Source: Carnegiea gigantea (Eukaryota > Streptophyta > Magnoliopsida > Caryophyllales > Cactaceae). From it: a stretch of 64,000 bases of DNA. The stretch spans positions 626,151-690,150 of the forward strand of contig JAKOGI010000343.1 in assembly GCA_029747015.1 (NCBI GenBank). Direction: 5' to 3'. Both the position numbers and the translations under genes were made by a program. Below the pieces are notes generated by a model, which was not told where the DNA came from, searched no databases, and was given only the letters and a program-made list of their open reading frames with translations. This document shows, piece by piece, positions 1 to 11,982 of this stretch (position 1 is its first letter; every line of letters starts with the position of its first letter).

Positions 1-520
1 GCTTATCCTCAATTAGGCCAATTAAGGTGGTGTTCAAGTCCAGTCTTAACCTTGATTAAGTGGTGATATCTGTATCTTAATCAAGATTAAGGGCCCTGGA
101 CTCAAGATTGGTGGTGTTTCTGTATCCATTCTTTGAGTTTAGTCTATCCTATCTTTGTTTGAAGCAACCGGATTAAGGGTGGATTAAGGTGAGATCGTTA
201 GCTTCAGTTTTGAGTTAATAATCTCCCACTTTGAAACTCCTTGAAATCCCCTCACTCTCACATCCTTCATACTCTCCATTCCATCCAAATCCATGCCCTA
301 AACTACTCCAGAAGGTCTAGCAAACATCCCCACCTCAAAGCACGTCCAACCGTGCAAAGTGAGGATTTTCAGTCACAGCCTGGCACGGCCTACCCATGCA
401 CATCGGCACGACCGTGCCACCTGTGGCCGGGACATAACCTTGAGTTTTTGGATTTCTTTAATGTGTGTTAGCTTGGGTTCCTTCTTCCCTTGAGACATAC
501 ATCAATACTGTTAAAGGTTC
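1..520. other. No gene seen; Athila 3' region with accgtgc-type motifs
   Basis: The first 180 bases are rich in attaag/cttaat words. Bases 340-430 hold several GC-rich copies of cacg...cgtg half-palindromes, the same motif family that is dense in the LTRs near 15060 and 19400. No convincing reading frame is present; the short open frame at 241-471 is compositionally unlike a protein. I infer that this is non-coding 3' sequence of the Athila-type element. Confidence 0.4.
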
Positions 521-944
521 TTAAGTTTAGTTCATATAACTATCCCTGCAAATAAAACGATATGTATCTGGCTTCACATTGAGGCCCTCTAGTATCCTCA
601 ACATGGAGTGTACTTAAGAATTCTGGGGTCAAGTCTCAATATGTATGCTCTTTGATTTCTAAAAAGTGTCCCATTCCACCTCGTGCAAATAACCATCGAA
701 TATCATCCAACATTCCTAACCGAGCTAATAGTTCCTCATCATAATATCTAGTTGCTACGACCATGCGTTCACGCAAGCAATTATATCTAGCAACATAATC
801 AGGATGTGTCAAATAAAGAGGGTGAGAAATGTTACCTCTAGCATGCGCATTAGTGGAGGTTCGAGATGTTCTTTGAGGTTGAGGTAGCGCTTAACTTGAA
901 GAACCAACCCCTTTGGTGCTCCTTTGTCTCCTGGTTGGTGCCAT
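521..944 (-). pseudogene. ATHILA ORF1-like (env-position) fragment
   Basis: A minus-strand reading from the ATG at 944-942 begins MAPTRRQRSTKG. It meets a stop after 17 codons, then continues in the same frame with segments such as HPDYVARYNCLRERMV, RWLFARGGMGHFLEI and LTPEFLSTL. These resemble the ATHILA ORF-1 / putative plant-transposon protein family found downstream of pol in Athila elements; the function of that family is unknown. At least three in-frame stops are present and similarity fades at about 521, so this is a dead fragment. Its position downstream of the RNase H piece agrees with the Athila gene order. Family assignment rests on recalled motif resemblance, not on a database search. 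Confidence 0.55.
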
Positions 945-1604
945 TATTGCAAAAACCAAAACAAAAATCGAAACTAAATAGAAAAATTTGAAGAAGAAAA
1001 TGAAGAAATTAAGGAAAAAGAAGAAGAATAAGAGAGGAAAAAAGATGGTTATGGTGGATGAGTGAAGTGAGATGAGTTTGAAAAAGAAGATGAAGAAAAG
1101 AGATGAAATTTATTGGGAAAGAAAAAAAATTGAGTGAAAGGGGATGATTTTGTGTGAAAATAAGTGAGAATGGAGAACAAATGAGGGAAGATTGAAGGTA
1201 TTAGCTATGGAGGGTTTAGAGAGAAAAATGGAGTTAAAGGTAAATTGTGAGGGAGATAAGTGGTCATTACGGTATCGCGGTCAAAAACCTAGACCGTGAG
1301 CTATAGCAGTACACCACGGACCGTGGGGTTCGCCACGGCCAAACTGTGGTGTCTATTGACATAGCTTCTCTCTATTTTTTTCTTTTTTCCTTTTTTATGA
1401 GGTTAACACCGCACGATCGTAGTTCTAGGGGTCTGGCCATTGTGCCAAACATTTTATCCATGGTTTTTTTTTTCCTGTTTCTTTTTTGTCACAAATGACA
1501 AAAATAGTAAAAATAAAAGCTAAGGAAAGGAAAAGGAAAAGGAGCTTGGGTTGTCTCCCAAGAAGCACTCTTTTAAGGTCAAGAGCTTGACCCTTCTTCT
1601 ATAT
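945..1604. other. Non-coding Athila interior: purine-rich stretch and palindromic box
   Basis: Bases 960-1250 are strongly purine-rich on the plus strand (gaagaa/gaaaaa words). Bases 1260-1345 carry cgcggtc, gaccgtg and ccacgg/ccgtgg repeats that can fold into small hairpins. Bases 1545-1580 contain cttgggttgtctcccaagaa, a small inverted repeat. No gene is supported here. Confidence 0.4.
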
Positions 1605-1883
1605 CTAGTCCGGATCAGTAACTGTATGGACATTGACTTTATCAAGGACCACAAAGTCAAACTTCTTCAGTCGAAGGTACCATCTTAAAAGTTTTGGTTG
1701 AAGGCCCTTCATTTTCATGACATAGTGCCATAATACATGATCTGCGTATAAAACAAAGCACACTTGTGGCCTATCAGATGGGTTACTCTTAACTTGTTCA
1801 ACCCCTAAATCAAAATCTGCATCAAATTCTTCCATAGGTGGCATAGAGAGAACAGCTTGTGCGACCTTGCAATAGTCGCTCAT
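1605..1883 (-). pseudogene. Athila RNase H C-terminal fragment
   Basis: The 92-residue reading contains LYADHVLWHYVMKMKG followed by PKLLRWYLRLKKFDF. This matches the end of a Ty3/gypsy RNase H domain, where a D-H-A/L-LRYLM segment is followed by an LLRW-LLLQEFD segment. The reverse transcriptase that should lie upstream is absent: the protease piece joins almost directly at 1880. An internal deletion has therefore removed RT and most of RNase H. The reading ends in TDPD where HLSRL would be expected, and no integrase follows. Confidence 0.6.
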
Positions 1884-2554
1884 AGAAGACTCGCTGGGAA
1901 TAGGGACTCACACTCAGTCATGTTAGGTGGCATAGGAGCAGCAAACTCCACCTTAACATACCTTTGCTTGGGGTCCTCATAAGAAATCCAGTAAGAATAA
2001 GGAGGATCTTCACAATTCAAGACATCCTCCATGTCAATCTCAGGGGAAAGGGGTAATGCATCTAATAAAGAAGAACTAGGAGAAACCACATCTTCCTTTG
2101 TATGAAAAAACACAGTGTAGCACCCTTCTAAGTCAAATGTAATCCGTCTCTTTCTTATATCAACGTGGCAACCAGCTGTAGCCAAAATGGGCCAACCAAG
2201 GATAATTTGAGAATCATCAGTCTCAGGTATATCAACTATGATAAAGTCCTCCAACACCTAAATATCTCCTATATTGACTAGCACATTATTCAATCTGCCT
2301 ATGGGTTGCATCATAGAGTCGTTAGCTAACTATAGTGAAAAGGGTGCAGTGAGTAATGATCCTAGGTGAAGCTTATGAAACAAAGAATATGGCATTATAC
2401 TAACGCTTGCACCTAGATGACATAAAGCTCTCTCAATTTTCACCTTTCCCACAATAAAGGAGATAGAAAAATTACCTGGGTTAGGGAGCTTAGGTGGAGT
2501 AACTGTGGGGATCTCCATAGTGTCATTCTCTACCAATGGTAGCCTTGCTTCCAT
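1880..2554 (-). pseudogene. Athila retroviral-type aspartic protease region, broken
   Basis: Two minus-strand frames make up the region. The first (2554-2330) reads LPNPGNFSISFIVGK then ALCHLGASVSIMPYSLFHKL. In family members this position holds the LCDLGASV(N/S)LMP active site; here the catalytic Asp is replaced by His (CHLGA). The second frame (2257-1880) contains DDSQIILGWPILATAGC, the second conserved protease motif (ILGRPFLATA). The loss of the Asp and the break between frames (2258-2329) mean no active protease is encoded. Confidence 0.65.
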
Positions 2555-3865
2555 TATTTCTCTCCTTACTTCCAGCCATGATTATTTCTCTACCCTCTTC
2601 CATTGGTATATTCTCAGGGTCAGTTAAGTCCTCTACTTCTTCCTTTAAGGTCACACAATTACAATGCTCACGAGAGTTAGGTTCGGACTTGCTAGGGAGT
2701 CTATCTGAGGGTGTAGATGAAAAGGTAGATTTTTAGGCTATTTGGACTTCCAACATCCTATTATGATTTGCAAGCACATCAACCTTTAAGGCTAATTGCT
2801 CAATATGCTCATCCTGTTTTTGTTGCACCATAAGCATACTTTCCACTATTGCTTCTAAATTGGACTATTAGGGCATTGGAAAATGGAACAGGGGTCTTTG
2901 AAAACCAGGGGGTGGTCTAGCATTCATAAGGGGCATATTTGATGGATTTGGATTAGAACTATAGGAGAAATTTGGACGATTCTTCCGATCTAGATTATAG
3001 ATACTAGAGTGAGGATCATTGGCCACTCTCAAGTTGAAGTCTTCAACATAGTTAACTTCACTAAGGTCTTGCGATAAAAGCCTCCCAACTTGACCAATCA
3101 AAGTTACATGCTCAATAGAACCACAAATTTCACAAAAGGAAGGGGTACTAGAATTCACAGCATTAATATTCATTCGGTCCAGCCTTTGAGTCATAACATC
3201 TACTTTAGTAGAAAGTAAAGTAAGTGCATCAATTTCAAGCTTACCTCCAAACCGCTTGGGTTGGCCTTGTTCGATGGACTGTTGAAAGTTGTTAAGTGTT
3301 ATCTCCTTAACTGGATTATAGGCTTCATCCTCAGTTTTGTTCATAAAGGTTCCTCCTACCGCTGCATCAATAGTAAACCTCACAGATTGGGTCACACCAT
3401 TATAAAAGGTTTGGATAATCATCCAACGCTGAATACCATGATAGGGGCATAAGCACAGCAAATCTTTAAACCGCTCTCAGGCTTCGTAGAACGTCTCTTC
3501 GTCTTTTTGCGTGAAGTTAGTGATATAATTTGTTAAGCTTGTTGTTTTGCTTGGAGGAAAAAACTTAGCGAGGAAGGCTCGTGTCAACTCATCCCAAAAG
3601 TGGTAATGCATCTAAATGGCAAGGAGTGTAACCAAGCCCTTACTTTATCCCTCAATGAGAAAGGAAATAAGCACAGGTGTAAATTTCGGTCTTCCAAAGG
3701 CATTCCTCCAAACTGGGATTGTTGCACCATCGAAATGAGTGCCGGTTTGAGCTCAAAATTATTGGCATCAACAGTAGGGTGAGCGATGCTTGAGGCAATC
3801 CCTTGGACTCCAAGGGTAACGAAATCTCGAAGTGTCCTTCCTTGGTCACCTCCTCCTCCTGCCAT
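2555..3865 (-). pseudogene. Athila gag, with defective zinc knuckle
   Basis: The frame at 3865-3584 gives the N-terminal capsid region (TLRDFVTLGVQGI, ANNFELKPALISMVQ, LFPFSLRDKVRAWLHSLP). After a break at about 3462-3583 the frame at 3461-2868 continues with HGIQRWMIIQTFYNGV and EDEAYNPVKEIT, the second half of the retrotrans_gag domain. A zinc-knuckle position follows as CEICGSIEHVTLIG, a C-C-H pattern whose fourth ligand is Gly instead of Cys. Bases 2555-2867 read as a stop-interrupted linker toward protease. Gag normally forms the virus-like particle; this copy cannot make a full one. Confidence 0.75.
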
Positions 3866-4113
3866 GTTTGTTGAATTCCTTCTTGTCTTGCGTTTTTGTT
3901 CTTCAATCCTTCACTTCTTGCTCCTTAAGTGGAAAGTCCATCCAATCTCAGGATTAGGTTCGTACAAGATTGGACTTTGTATAAACAGAAAAATTCCTGC
4001 AAGCACCATCACCAACACTACCAGTGCAATCAAATAAGAAAATAAAAAGAAAATAAAAGTAAAAGGCAATAAAATACTTAGTCACTTTCGTAAGACTAAC
4101 TCAATAGTTAACA

Positions 4114-4137
4114 GATTGATCCCCGGTAACAGTGCCA
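4114..4137 (-). other. Primer-binding site, tRNA-Asp type, decayed
   Basis: The plus-strand string tgatccccggtaacagtgcc is the 3' end of plant tRNA-Asp with only transition differences. On the minus strand this is the complementary primer-binding site placed just inside the 5' LTR. The direction of the changes (C to T, G to A) fits methylation-driven decay. Confidence 0.7.
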
Positions 4138-4152
4138 AAAAAACGTCACCAC

Positions 4153-5437
4153 TGCTGCAAGCACACTGGTAGTCGCAGTATAGATAAAAAGATCGCCCCT
4201 CAGGGACCAATGTATTCTGTCGAGTTTTGTCTACCAAAATATGCTAAGTAAAATTCTAATGCAAGAGGGTTCAATCCAACAACTTCTAATTCACTAATTT
4301 TTAGATCATTAAGGAAACATGCCTAGGGATTCATGCAGTTGTGAAAGTTGATTGGATCAAAATGATAAGCATGTGCTTTTCTCTAATCGGTTAATTTCGA
4401 GGATTTGTGATCCGTCCAAAAATTTAGTCTATTCTTTCGAACTCAACCAAATTTGGCCTAAACTAAGCAAAAGTTGTTCTTTCGAACTAGTTTGTTTTAA
4501 TCCAAGTTAAACATTTCAATTAAATTCTATGTCCTCTTAACATGCAAATCTCTCTTTCGAGACAACATTATGTCAGGTTTTATTAAGCAGTCTAACAATT
4601 GAATGTCACCTTTCAGTTTTTCACTCAATTGTTTCAAGCGTACAAGCAAATTTTAGCTAAAATTTCACTCACAACATGATAATCACTTGATAGAATGAAA
4701 TCAAACCAATTACGAAAGTAAGTACAATTTTTTAGATTAAAACATGATCCAACTACACTTTCATAAACTAACGAATCTCTAGACAAAATAAAAACTACTC
4801 ATACATGATTAAGGATTAAATAACTAACCAAGGTTTTACAAAATATGCACAGAAGGGCTTGACTAAGAGTAGCCTTCAACCTAGGGCTTCAAATCGCCTC
4901 AAGATCAAACACTCATGCTCAAGATTTCTCACCAATACAAATACCAAACTAAAAAGAGCAAAAATTTAAGAAAGAAGATAAACTATGCTACTCTTGGTTG
5001 CTTTCTGTCTATATCTCTATGTATATGCCCTTTTCTTCTGCTACTGAACGAAGCCCTTTTATAGGAGAGCTCGGACGTTTTCAGCCACACGACCGAAGGA
5101 AGACGAAAATGTAACAGTTTCTAAACTCACTGCGGACCATGGCAGACACCACGGTTCGGCCGTGGTCTGGACGGAAACCAGTTTTTCGCTCTTTTCTTGC
5201 TCCAAGGGAGTAGCATCACTTGAGTATCCGTGGGGGAGGTCAAAATACATCCATTAAGGGTCAAATGCTTGGTAAAAATGCCTTAAACCCTGCAAAACAT
5301 ATCAAACAACCATACCCAAGCATAAATTGAGAATAGGAGTATACATAATAACATTATGCATATAGTGCTCCTAAAAATGAAACAAAATAGCCCTAAAATG
5401 ATGTATACGTTAAGCACTTATTAATCACAATTCAACA
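4153..5437 (-). repeat. 5' LTR of the Athila-type element
   Basis: The LTR lies between the primer site and the CACTA transposase remains. Its plus-strand ends TG...CA (tgctgcaagc to ttcaaca) resemble the ends of the well-defined LTR at 18329-19744. The opening bases with gcaagcacactggtagtcgcag correspond to the gcaagg...tcgtccgcag segment of that LTR. Bases 5085-5175 hold the accgtgg/ccacgg hairpin motif. Boundaries are inferred from end motifs because no second LTR copy is visible. Confidence 0.55.
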
Positions 5438-8261
5438 AAATGTGAAGATGTGTAGTGTATAATTCCTCATCAGTGAGGTACCTCTGTGTACGACTTCCCA
5501 CTGGAGTACCTTGGGTCTTAAAAACTGATAAAGTGGGCTAAATTGTGGCTTCTCATTGTCACCCTTGTTACATCGACATCTTGTGCCCATTGAAGGCACA
5601 TTAGAGCCAAAGTAATAAGAAGGAAACTTTGATATCTCAAAAACTAGGTAAGCTTTGGCCATTGGCCCTTAAAGATATGTTTTGTTTTTTATCTTCTTCT
5701 TAAGCCACCCAAAGTACCTAAAATATAATAACTTCTATAAGTATTTGAATATAACTTTAGATTTACATTTACATGACTAATCAAATTTTAATATTCGTGT
5801 TTACCTTGCAAATGGATATATCCATTGATATTGCACTAGACCGCCCAGGTATGTTTATTCTGCCAAATGTATTAGTAAGTGCTCCATGACAGTGAAGAAT
5901 CCTAGAGGAAAAACTCCCTTCAATTTACAAAGTATAATCCTTTTGCATTACATTTCCTATAGCTTATTGACCCTTAACACTATTGAGCAAAGACTTTTGA
6001 AGTATTCACTTAACTCAACAAGTGATTCTAACACATCATGTGGTAGGGCACGAAATGCCATTGACATAGGCATCTACAAAAACACATGATGGTCATGACT
6101 CTTCATGTTTTGAAACTTTGTAAGCTTTATATCTACGCAATTTATAATGTTAGAGCAATAAGCATCAGGCATTGTAAGTTTTTACGCCCACTCGCACACC
6201 CCCTTTCTTTTGTCCAAGGAAGGGGTGTATGAAGCCTCGTGTTTAGTGTGCTTCTATTAACACTATGCTTTAGATTGAGCTCACTCCGATCACACATCTT
6301 TGCCATATCCAACCTTGCCTTAAAATCATCTTTTGTTTTACCAAACACATATATGATAGTGTTAATGATGTTATCACAAAAGTTCTTCTCTATGTGGATT
6401 ACGCTCAAGTTGTGAGGTAGCGGCTGGTCTCTCCAATAAGGTAACTCCCAGAGGACGATTTGCTTCTTCCAATTATGTTGTCACAAAATACTTTTGAAGT
6501 ATTCACTTAGCTTAGCAAGTCATTCTAATACATCATCTGGTAGGGCAAGAAATGCTATTGGTATAAGCGTCTACAAAAACACATGCCAATCGTAACTCTT
6601 CATGTTTTGAAACTTTATACATTTCATATCTATGCAACCCCTAATGTTAGAGCAATAAGCATAAGGCATTGTAAGTTGTTGTGGCCACTCACAAGATCCC
6701 TTTCTTTTGTCCAAAGAAAGGGTGTATGAAGCCTTGAGTTTTAGTGTTCTTCCATTAACACCATTTTTTAGACTGAGCTCACTCCGATCACACATCTCTG
6801 CCATATCCAACCTTACCTTAACATCATCTTTTCTTTTGCTAGACACATCCATAACAGTGTTAATGATGTTATCACAAAAGTTCTTATCTATGTGCATTAC
6901 GTCCAAGTTGTAACGTAGCAGCTAATCTCTTCAATAAGGTAACATCCAGAAGATGCTTTACTTGGCCCAGTTATGAAGATTTTCCTTAAAACCCGGGATT
7001 ACAAAATCTCTATGGATGGTTACTTTTGAAAGACTCCAAACCGGTATAGTTCCTATCTAATTTTTCTGGATAGAGGACCATCTTTTACGACTTTTCCCTT
7101 AGAAAATGCAGTTCTGTTCTTTCGAAATGCATGGTGTTTGGGTAGGAATCGACAATGATAGTCAAACCAAGATGGTTTGCCCCATGCTTTAAATATGTTG
7201 TCTTTAACTTATCCATACAAACAGCGCAACTCAAAACACTATGAGTGCTCTTTCTAGAAAACATTCCAAGGGTTGGGAAGTTATTCACTGTCCATATTAA
7301 TGTAGCTCTCATCAAGAAGTTCTGCCTCATTAAAATTCCATAAATTTGAATGCCATCTCATTAACTTCTCAAGTCATCAATCAAAGGTTGCAGGTAAACA
7401 TCTATTTTATTCTTCGGATTTCTTAGACCAGGTATAATGCAAGTTACGAAAATGTACAGCGTCATCATGCACATATCTGGAGGAAGGTTGTAAGGTGTCA
7501 CAACTACATGCCAAAGTGAATAAGATCGTGCAGATTATGAGAATGGGCTAAACCCCTCTGCATACAAACTAAGTCTCACATTGCGAGGTTCAGCAGCAAA
7601 ATCTGAGCGTCTACGATCAAAATGTTTCCATGCTTCTCCATCTGAAGGATGACAAAGAACACCATCCTCACACCTATTGTTATGATGCCTCCTCATGTGT
7701 TCAGCTATGTTTCTTGGGACATAAAGGCGTTGTAACCTAGGTGTCAAAGGAAAGTAGAACATTTTCACATATCATTTGGCTTGTTGCCATTATCGCCTGA
7801 CTTCTTTGGCTTCTATCTTGGTAAATCACAAAACTTACATTTTTCAAGTGCTGAATCCTCCTTAAAATAAAGAATACAACCATTGTGACAACAATGTATT
7901 GTTTGCACATCTAGACCCAAACCTCAAACCTTCTTTTTCAACTCTGAGTAATTTTTCGGCACAGGATCGTCTGCCGGACAACTCACATGCATTAACTGCA
8001 TCACCTCATTAAAACAATTTTGAGGCATATTGTAGTTAGATTTGATACTCATTAATCTGATGACATTTGACAATTCAGTTTGGTTAGTACCACCATCCTA
8101 TAAAGGTCTCTGAGCAGCTTGAAGCATATAATAGACTGCCTGAGCTTCTGCATTTGGTTGCTCATTTACATTAACTTCATTAGTAGCTATGACATCATTC
8201 ACCATTGCTCTAACATGATCCACAGATGGTTCAATGTTATCAGAGTGCATATCACTTGCAA
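5438..8261 (-). pseudogene. tnp2: CACTA transposase tnp2, central and C-terminal part
   Basis: Separate minus-strand frames follow the order of a tnp2-type transposase. Bases 7768-7535 read FPLTPRLQRLYVPRNIAEHM and DGEAWKHFDRRRSDFA; 7330-7085 read LIWTVNNFPTLGMFSRKSTH; 6906-6571 and 6408-6142 both read MHIDKNFCDN or IHIEKNFCDN followed by RSEL; 5662-5432 give the C-terminal FPSYYFGSNVPSMGTRCRCN segment. Tnp2 is the CACTA transposase that cuts at the TIRs; the DDE residues cannot be traced in this decayed copy. Many stops and frame changes are present, and a 497-bp internal duplication repeats the HIEKNF region. The N-terminal part continues beyond the insertion at 8262. Confidence 0.8.
5993..6980. 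repeat. Tandem duplication, period about 497 bp, within tnp2
   Basis: Unit 1 begins acttttgaagtattcactta at 5993 and unit 2 begins with nearly the same words at 6490. Both then share the tctacaaaaacacatg, cttcatgttttgaaacttt and gttagagcaataagcat strings at the same spacing, and both end near gttgt...gtagc...aataaggtaac. The copies are clearly diverged, so the duplication is old. Confidence 0.8.
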
Positions 8262-9194
8262 CACTACAAGAAAATTGATTTTCTGTGGCAATTTATTTGT
8301 GATAATTTATAAATTGCCACAAAAATGAAAAACAATTCAAATAATTACAGCAAAACATAAATTGCTACAAGTACTGGGCCCACTGTGGCAAATCTATAAG
8401 ATTGCCACAAAATCTACTTTTGCTATGCTAAGTAAATAAGATTTCGCAAAACTAACTTAAGGAAATTCACTTTTGGGAGGGGAAGTCAGAAATAATGAAT
8501 GTAAAGATTAACTAGGATAACTATCAAAATACCTTCCAAAAACAAAAGGAAGGCAAAAGTTCATTCCTAATTAATTTCCACACTGAACATTTTCATCTAT
8601 CTCCCCTCAGTGGAAAACCCCTTCCACTAGAGGATTGTTGTCGGTATGAAATCGAAAAATTCACAGGTCCAATTCTCCTCTGCTCTTTTCTTGCTTCTCT
8701 ATATGGTTGGGTGTTATGTACTCTAATTGTACTAACTCTAGAATTTCCTCACCATCAGATTTCAAATGTAATTGAAGTTCAAAATTAAATTTCCTTTGAA
8801 ATGTAGAAGGTAGATTATCCATAATCGATCTCTTTATTGTACAATTAAGGTATGTAATGTTAGCTTTTCTTATTGAATTATAATTAATTGAATTCTATAT
8901 GTCATTATCATTGTTATTTCGTGAACCATATTGTAATTTAGGGCTACAGAATTTTTAATTTTGGTCAAATACCAGTATATTTGTCTTTCTTGTCATTCAC
9001 ATTGTTATACTTATTTGTAATCTCGGCATAAAAATGCAGTTTGTTGGCCAAATTACCAAGTTTGGCACCTAATTTGCTATTACTTCCTCACTTTATGATT
9101 TTTTGTTTGACAATTAGATGAACTTAACTTAGGGATTTGGTTCTGATTGATCTCATTTGGTACCCATCTATCTAATGCTATTTGAATGCTCGTA

Positions 9195-9374
<180 letters not shown>

Positions 9375-11400
9375 AGTCAGATGGATCTGTTTTTCGTTAC
9401 TTCTAGTACCAATTTGTTATCAACATGGATTCCATGTACTTGAATGCAAGGAACACAATCGAGAAAGGTGAGTCCTTCCTATTCACAGCTTACGTATGTT
9501 GATTATTGGTGACATATAGAACTATATTGTATTTGTTTAGATAGTAGTATTGATGCAGCATTGCGATGTACTCGTGTATTCAAGATAGGACCACCAGTTA
9601 GTCCAAGAGAGTAGGCATTGACTGAATGTTTTATTCCATTAGGGGATTAGCAAAATGAAATCTACTATTGCTAAAATCCTTCCCCTTTGTAATTTCCCAA
9701 TGTCTACTAACGTCTATAGTGATTGGATCTGAAATCAACTTATTGGAAATTGCTAATTGCCGAACGTTTTTGGTGGCTTCCTTTGTCTAACTCTTCAGCT
9801 CTGTGAGGGAAGTTCTGTTGTATTGTTTAAATGGCTAATATATTTTAGAGGATGAGGGTCAAAGGCTTGTCCAGGCATTGACAAAGTTTTGCATCGATTT
9901 GATCTAACCTGATATGAGGATTAATATTTCTTATCCTAGTTGTGTGGAAAAAAGAGATGAGGAATTGTCATTTTAAGTACGTTGAAATTTGAAGCACTGC
10001 TCCTTTCATTTCTATACTATGATTTACATATGTACTTACTTCGACAAAAAAGAGTCTTATCATATGTTGCGTTTCCTGGAAATAGTCAAGATCTCTTAGT
10101 GCTAGATATTTTGTTGTGATCTGTTTGGTAAATGCTAGTGAGAAGCCAACTTAAGCTTTTATGGTTTTAGGACAATTCTCCCACATTGACAACTGAATTG
10201 AAAAGATATCATTTGGCAATCTAACTCTGCTTTATTCAGTCTAGTTAGTTATGAGTTGGAGGTTTGGGACGCCACTTTAGCTCCTCTATTCTTAACTAAA
10301 TTTCAGCCACGGACCAAGAACAAGGCAACTTAGAATTTTTTGGACCCGACATCAGGCCACCAAGAGTATGTCAAGGTACCAAGTAATCAATAATAAGTTT
10401 GGCTCTAATGTCTAAATCTAGTTAACTAGGTTGTCAGAATGTGTTAGCAATATCTTTAGATTCCCAAATTTATGTATCTTCTAAAATATTGACATTGTAA
10501 ACGTAACTGGTATCTTTCCCTAGTATCTTTCCCTGCTCAGGAGGTAACTTTTATGAGTTATGTTTGCAAGTTATATCAATAAGGTGTCAAACTAGGATAG
10601 TTAACTATAATTTCAAAAGGACTGGCATGTTGATTCTTTAAAATGTCTGTCTACATTCCACAATTGTGATATTCGTTTGTAAGCTAGTGTTATGTGCTCT
10701 TCCTATCATGATGTGGTTAGGTTGCTTCTATTTTGATGACAATGTATTATTTCTTTGTGCTCTTTATCAACTCAAACGGAGGGGATAATGCTGCATTCTT
10801 TTCAGAGGATCATCTATTAATATTTAGCAAATAATATATATGTAAGTTGATCTTAGTTTTGTATGCAAGTTTTAGCTGTAACATCCTTCTCATCTAAAGA
10901 TCACATACTACTTGTCAATATTTGAATCTTTGTTTCCTAATCATATGCAATTTAGATATTTAAGGCCTCTTCTTTTCATCTTTTCTTTTTGCTATATTAA
11001 AATTTTAACTTGTACAATTTGGTTATCCCATATATAATAAATTTTTGTTGCTTTTTAATTTAATGCACATGAGGTACACAAAGATGGATACTTATTAATT
11101 TTTATGTCTCTGTTATAGGTATGTAATTCATGGTGGATTATTGTGACAACTTGCCATGAAGATGGCAAAGTCTTGATAATGAAGGCCCCATTGTGCCCTT
11201 TCTTTCCCTTAAAACAGATGTAGTTTTCTCATATTTGGGTACTGTATAGATGTAGCTCAAGAATCATTATGTTGTGTAGGTGTAGTTATCAACATTCAAC
11301 TAGTTGTTATGTCAATTAACCTTACGTAATATATTAACGCAATTTGCTTTCTATTATGATTTTCCTTTGTATTTGCTGATTTTCTAGCTTTGATATTTTT
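9375..11400. other. Interior of the Spm-like element, no recognised gene
   Basis: This is AT-rich DNA with no long open frame. One short exon-like segment (about 9407-9467) is bracketed by ttctag and AAAG followed by gtgagt, which look like plant splice sites. Nothing else is identifiable. Confidence 0.35.
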
Positions 11401-11795
11401 TGGTAATTAGTTATTGATCACAAGTGCTAATAATATTATAGTAGATGTTACAACAAAAACAACAACAACAATAATAGTTTCATGTGTATTATGTAGCAAA
11501 TGTGAGTGGCCAAAATGTTGTTGCAAAAATATAATTGCTACAAATATTTCCCTTTTCTGGCAATTCAGGCTTTTGCGCCAAGGTGAGTTTGCTACAAATT
11601 GTACCTTATTATGGCAAATACAAATTTGCCATAAAAGTTATATATGTTGTAGCGTTTTTAACATATGCCACAAAAGGTTTTTGTAACGGACTTTCTGTGG
11701 CAATTTTTCAAGTTGCCATAAAAATGCCTTTGCAGCAAAACTCTAACATATTGTGGCAAAATTTGTTCCTACAAAAGGTGGATTTTCTTGTAGTG

Positions 11796-11982
11796 CAACC
11801 ATGTTCTCATACAAGTTTTGTGCATTGCTATTTCCAACATTTTCATATTCAGTAGGTCCTATTTCCCCATGAGATGTCCAATGCTAATCGCCTTTAATCA
11901 AATAATTTTGGTGCAAGTGTAAAATTTCACATCATCAGGTTCTCTACAAACTCTGTTTTGGCATTTGGCATAAGGACATTAT
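11796..11982 (-). pseudogene. tnp2: tnp2 N-terminal fragment (transposase-associated domain)
   Basis: The minus strand contains a frame reading CPYAKCQNRVCREPDDVKF and then, after a stop, a HLMG-type stretch. This corresponds to the cysteine-rich transposase-associated domain that precedes tnp2. It is the piece of the host CACTA gene trapped between the Spm-like insertion (ends 11795) and the gypsy LTR (starts 11983). Its missing N-terminal neighbour lies at 28222-28367, which confirms that the gypsy element split one exon. Confidence 0.75.

Larger units (their letters stand above)
1..5437 (-). mobile_element. Athila-type Ty3/gypsy retrotransposon, degraded, left end outside window
   Basis: Reading on the minus strand from right to left, the parts fall in retrotransposon order: an LTR (about 4153-5437), a tRNA-Asp primer site, gag, protease, the end of RNase H, and an ORF of the ATHILA ORF1 type. 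The gag start (TLRDFVTLGVQGI, QFGG, FSLRDKVRAWLHSLP) is characteristic of the Athila lineage. The reverse-transcriptase core and the integrase are missing between and after the surviving pieces, and all frames carry stops and frameshifts. The left LTR is not recognisable inside the window. The element abuts the C-terminal end of the tnp2 pseudogene at 5438, so it appears to have inserted into that CACTA element. The exact right edge (ending TTCAACA) is inferred by analogy with the related LTR at 19744. Confidence 0.8.

Noticed and set aside
6707..6913. Plus-strand frame of 68 codons
   Set aside because: It is antisense to the tnp2 reading MDVMHIDKNFCDN, which has clear family motifs.
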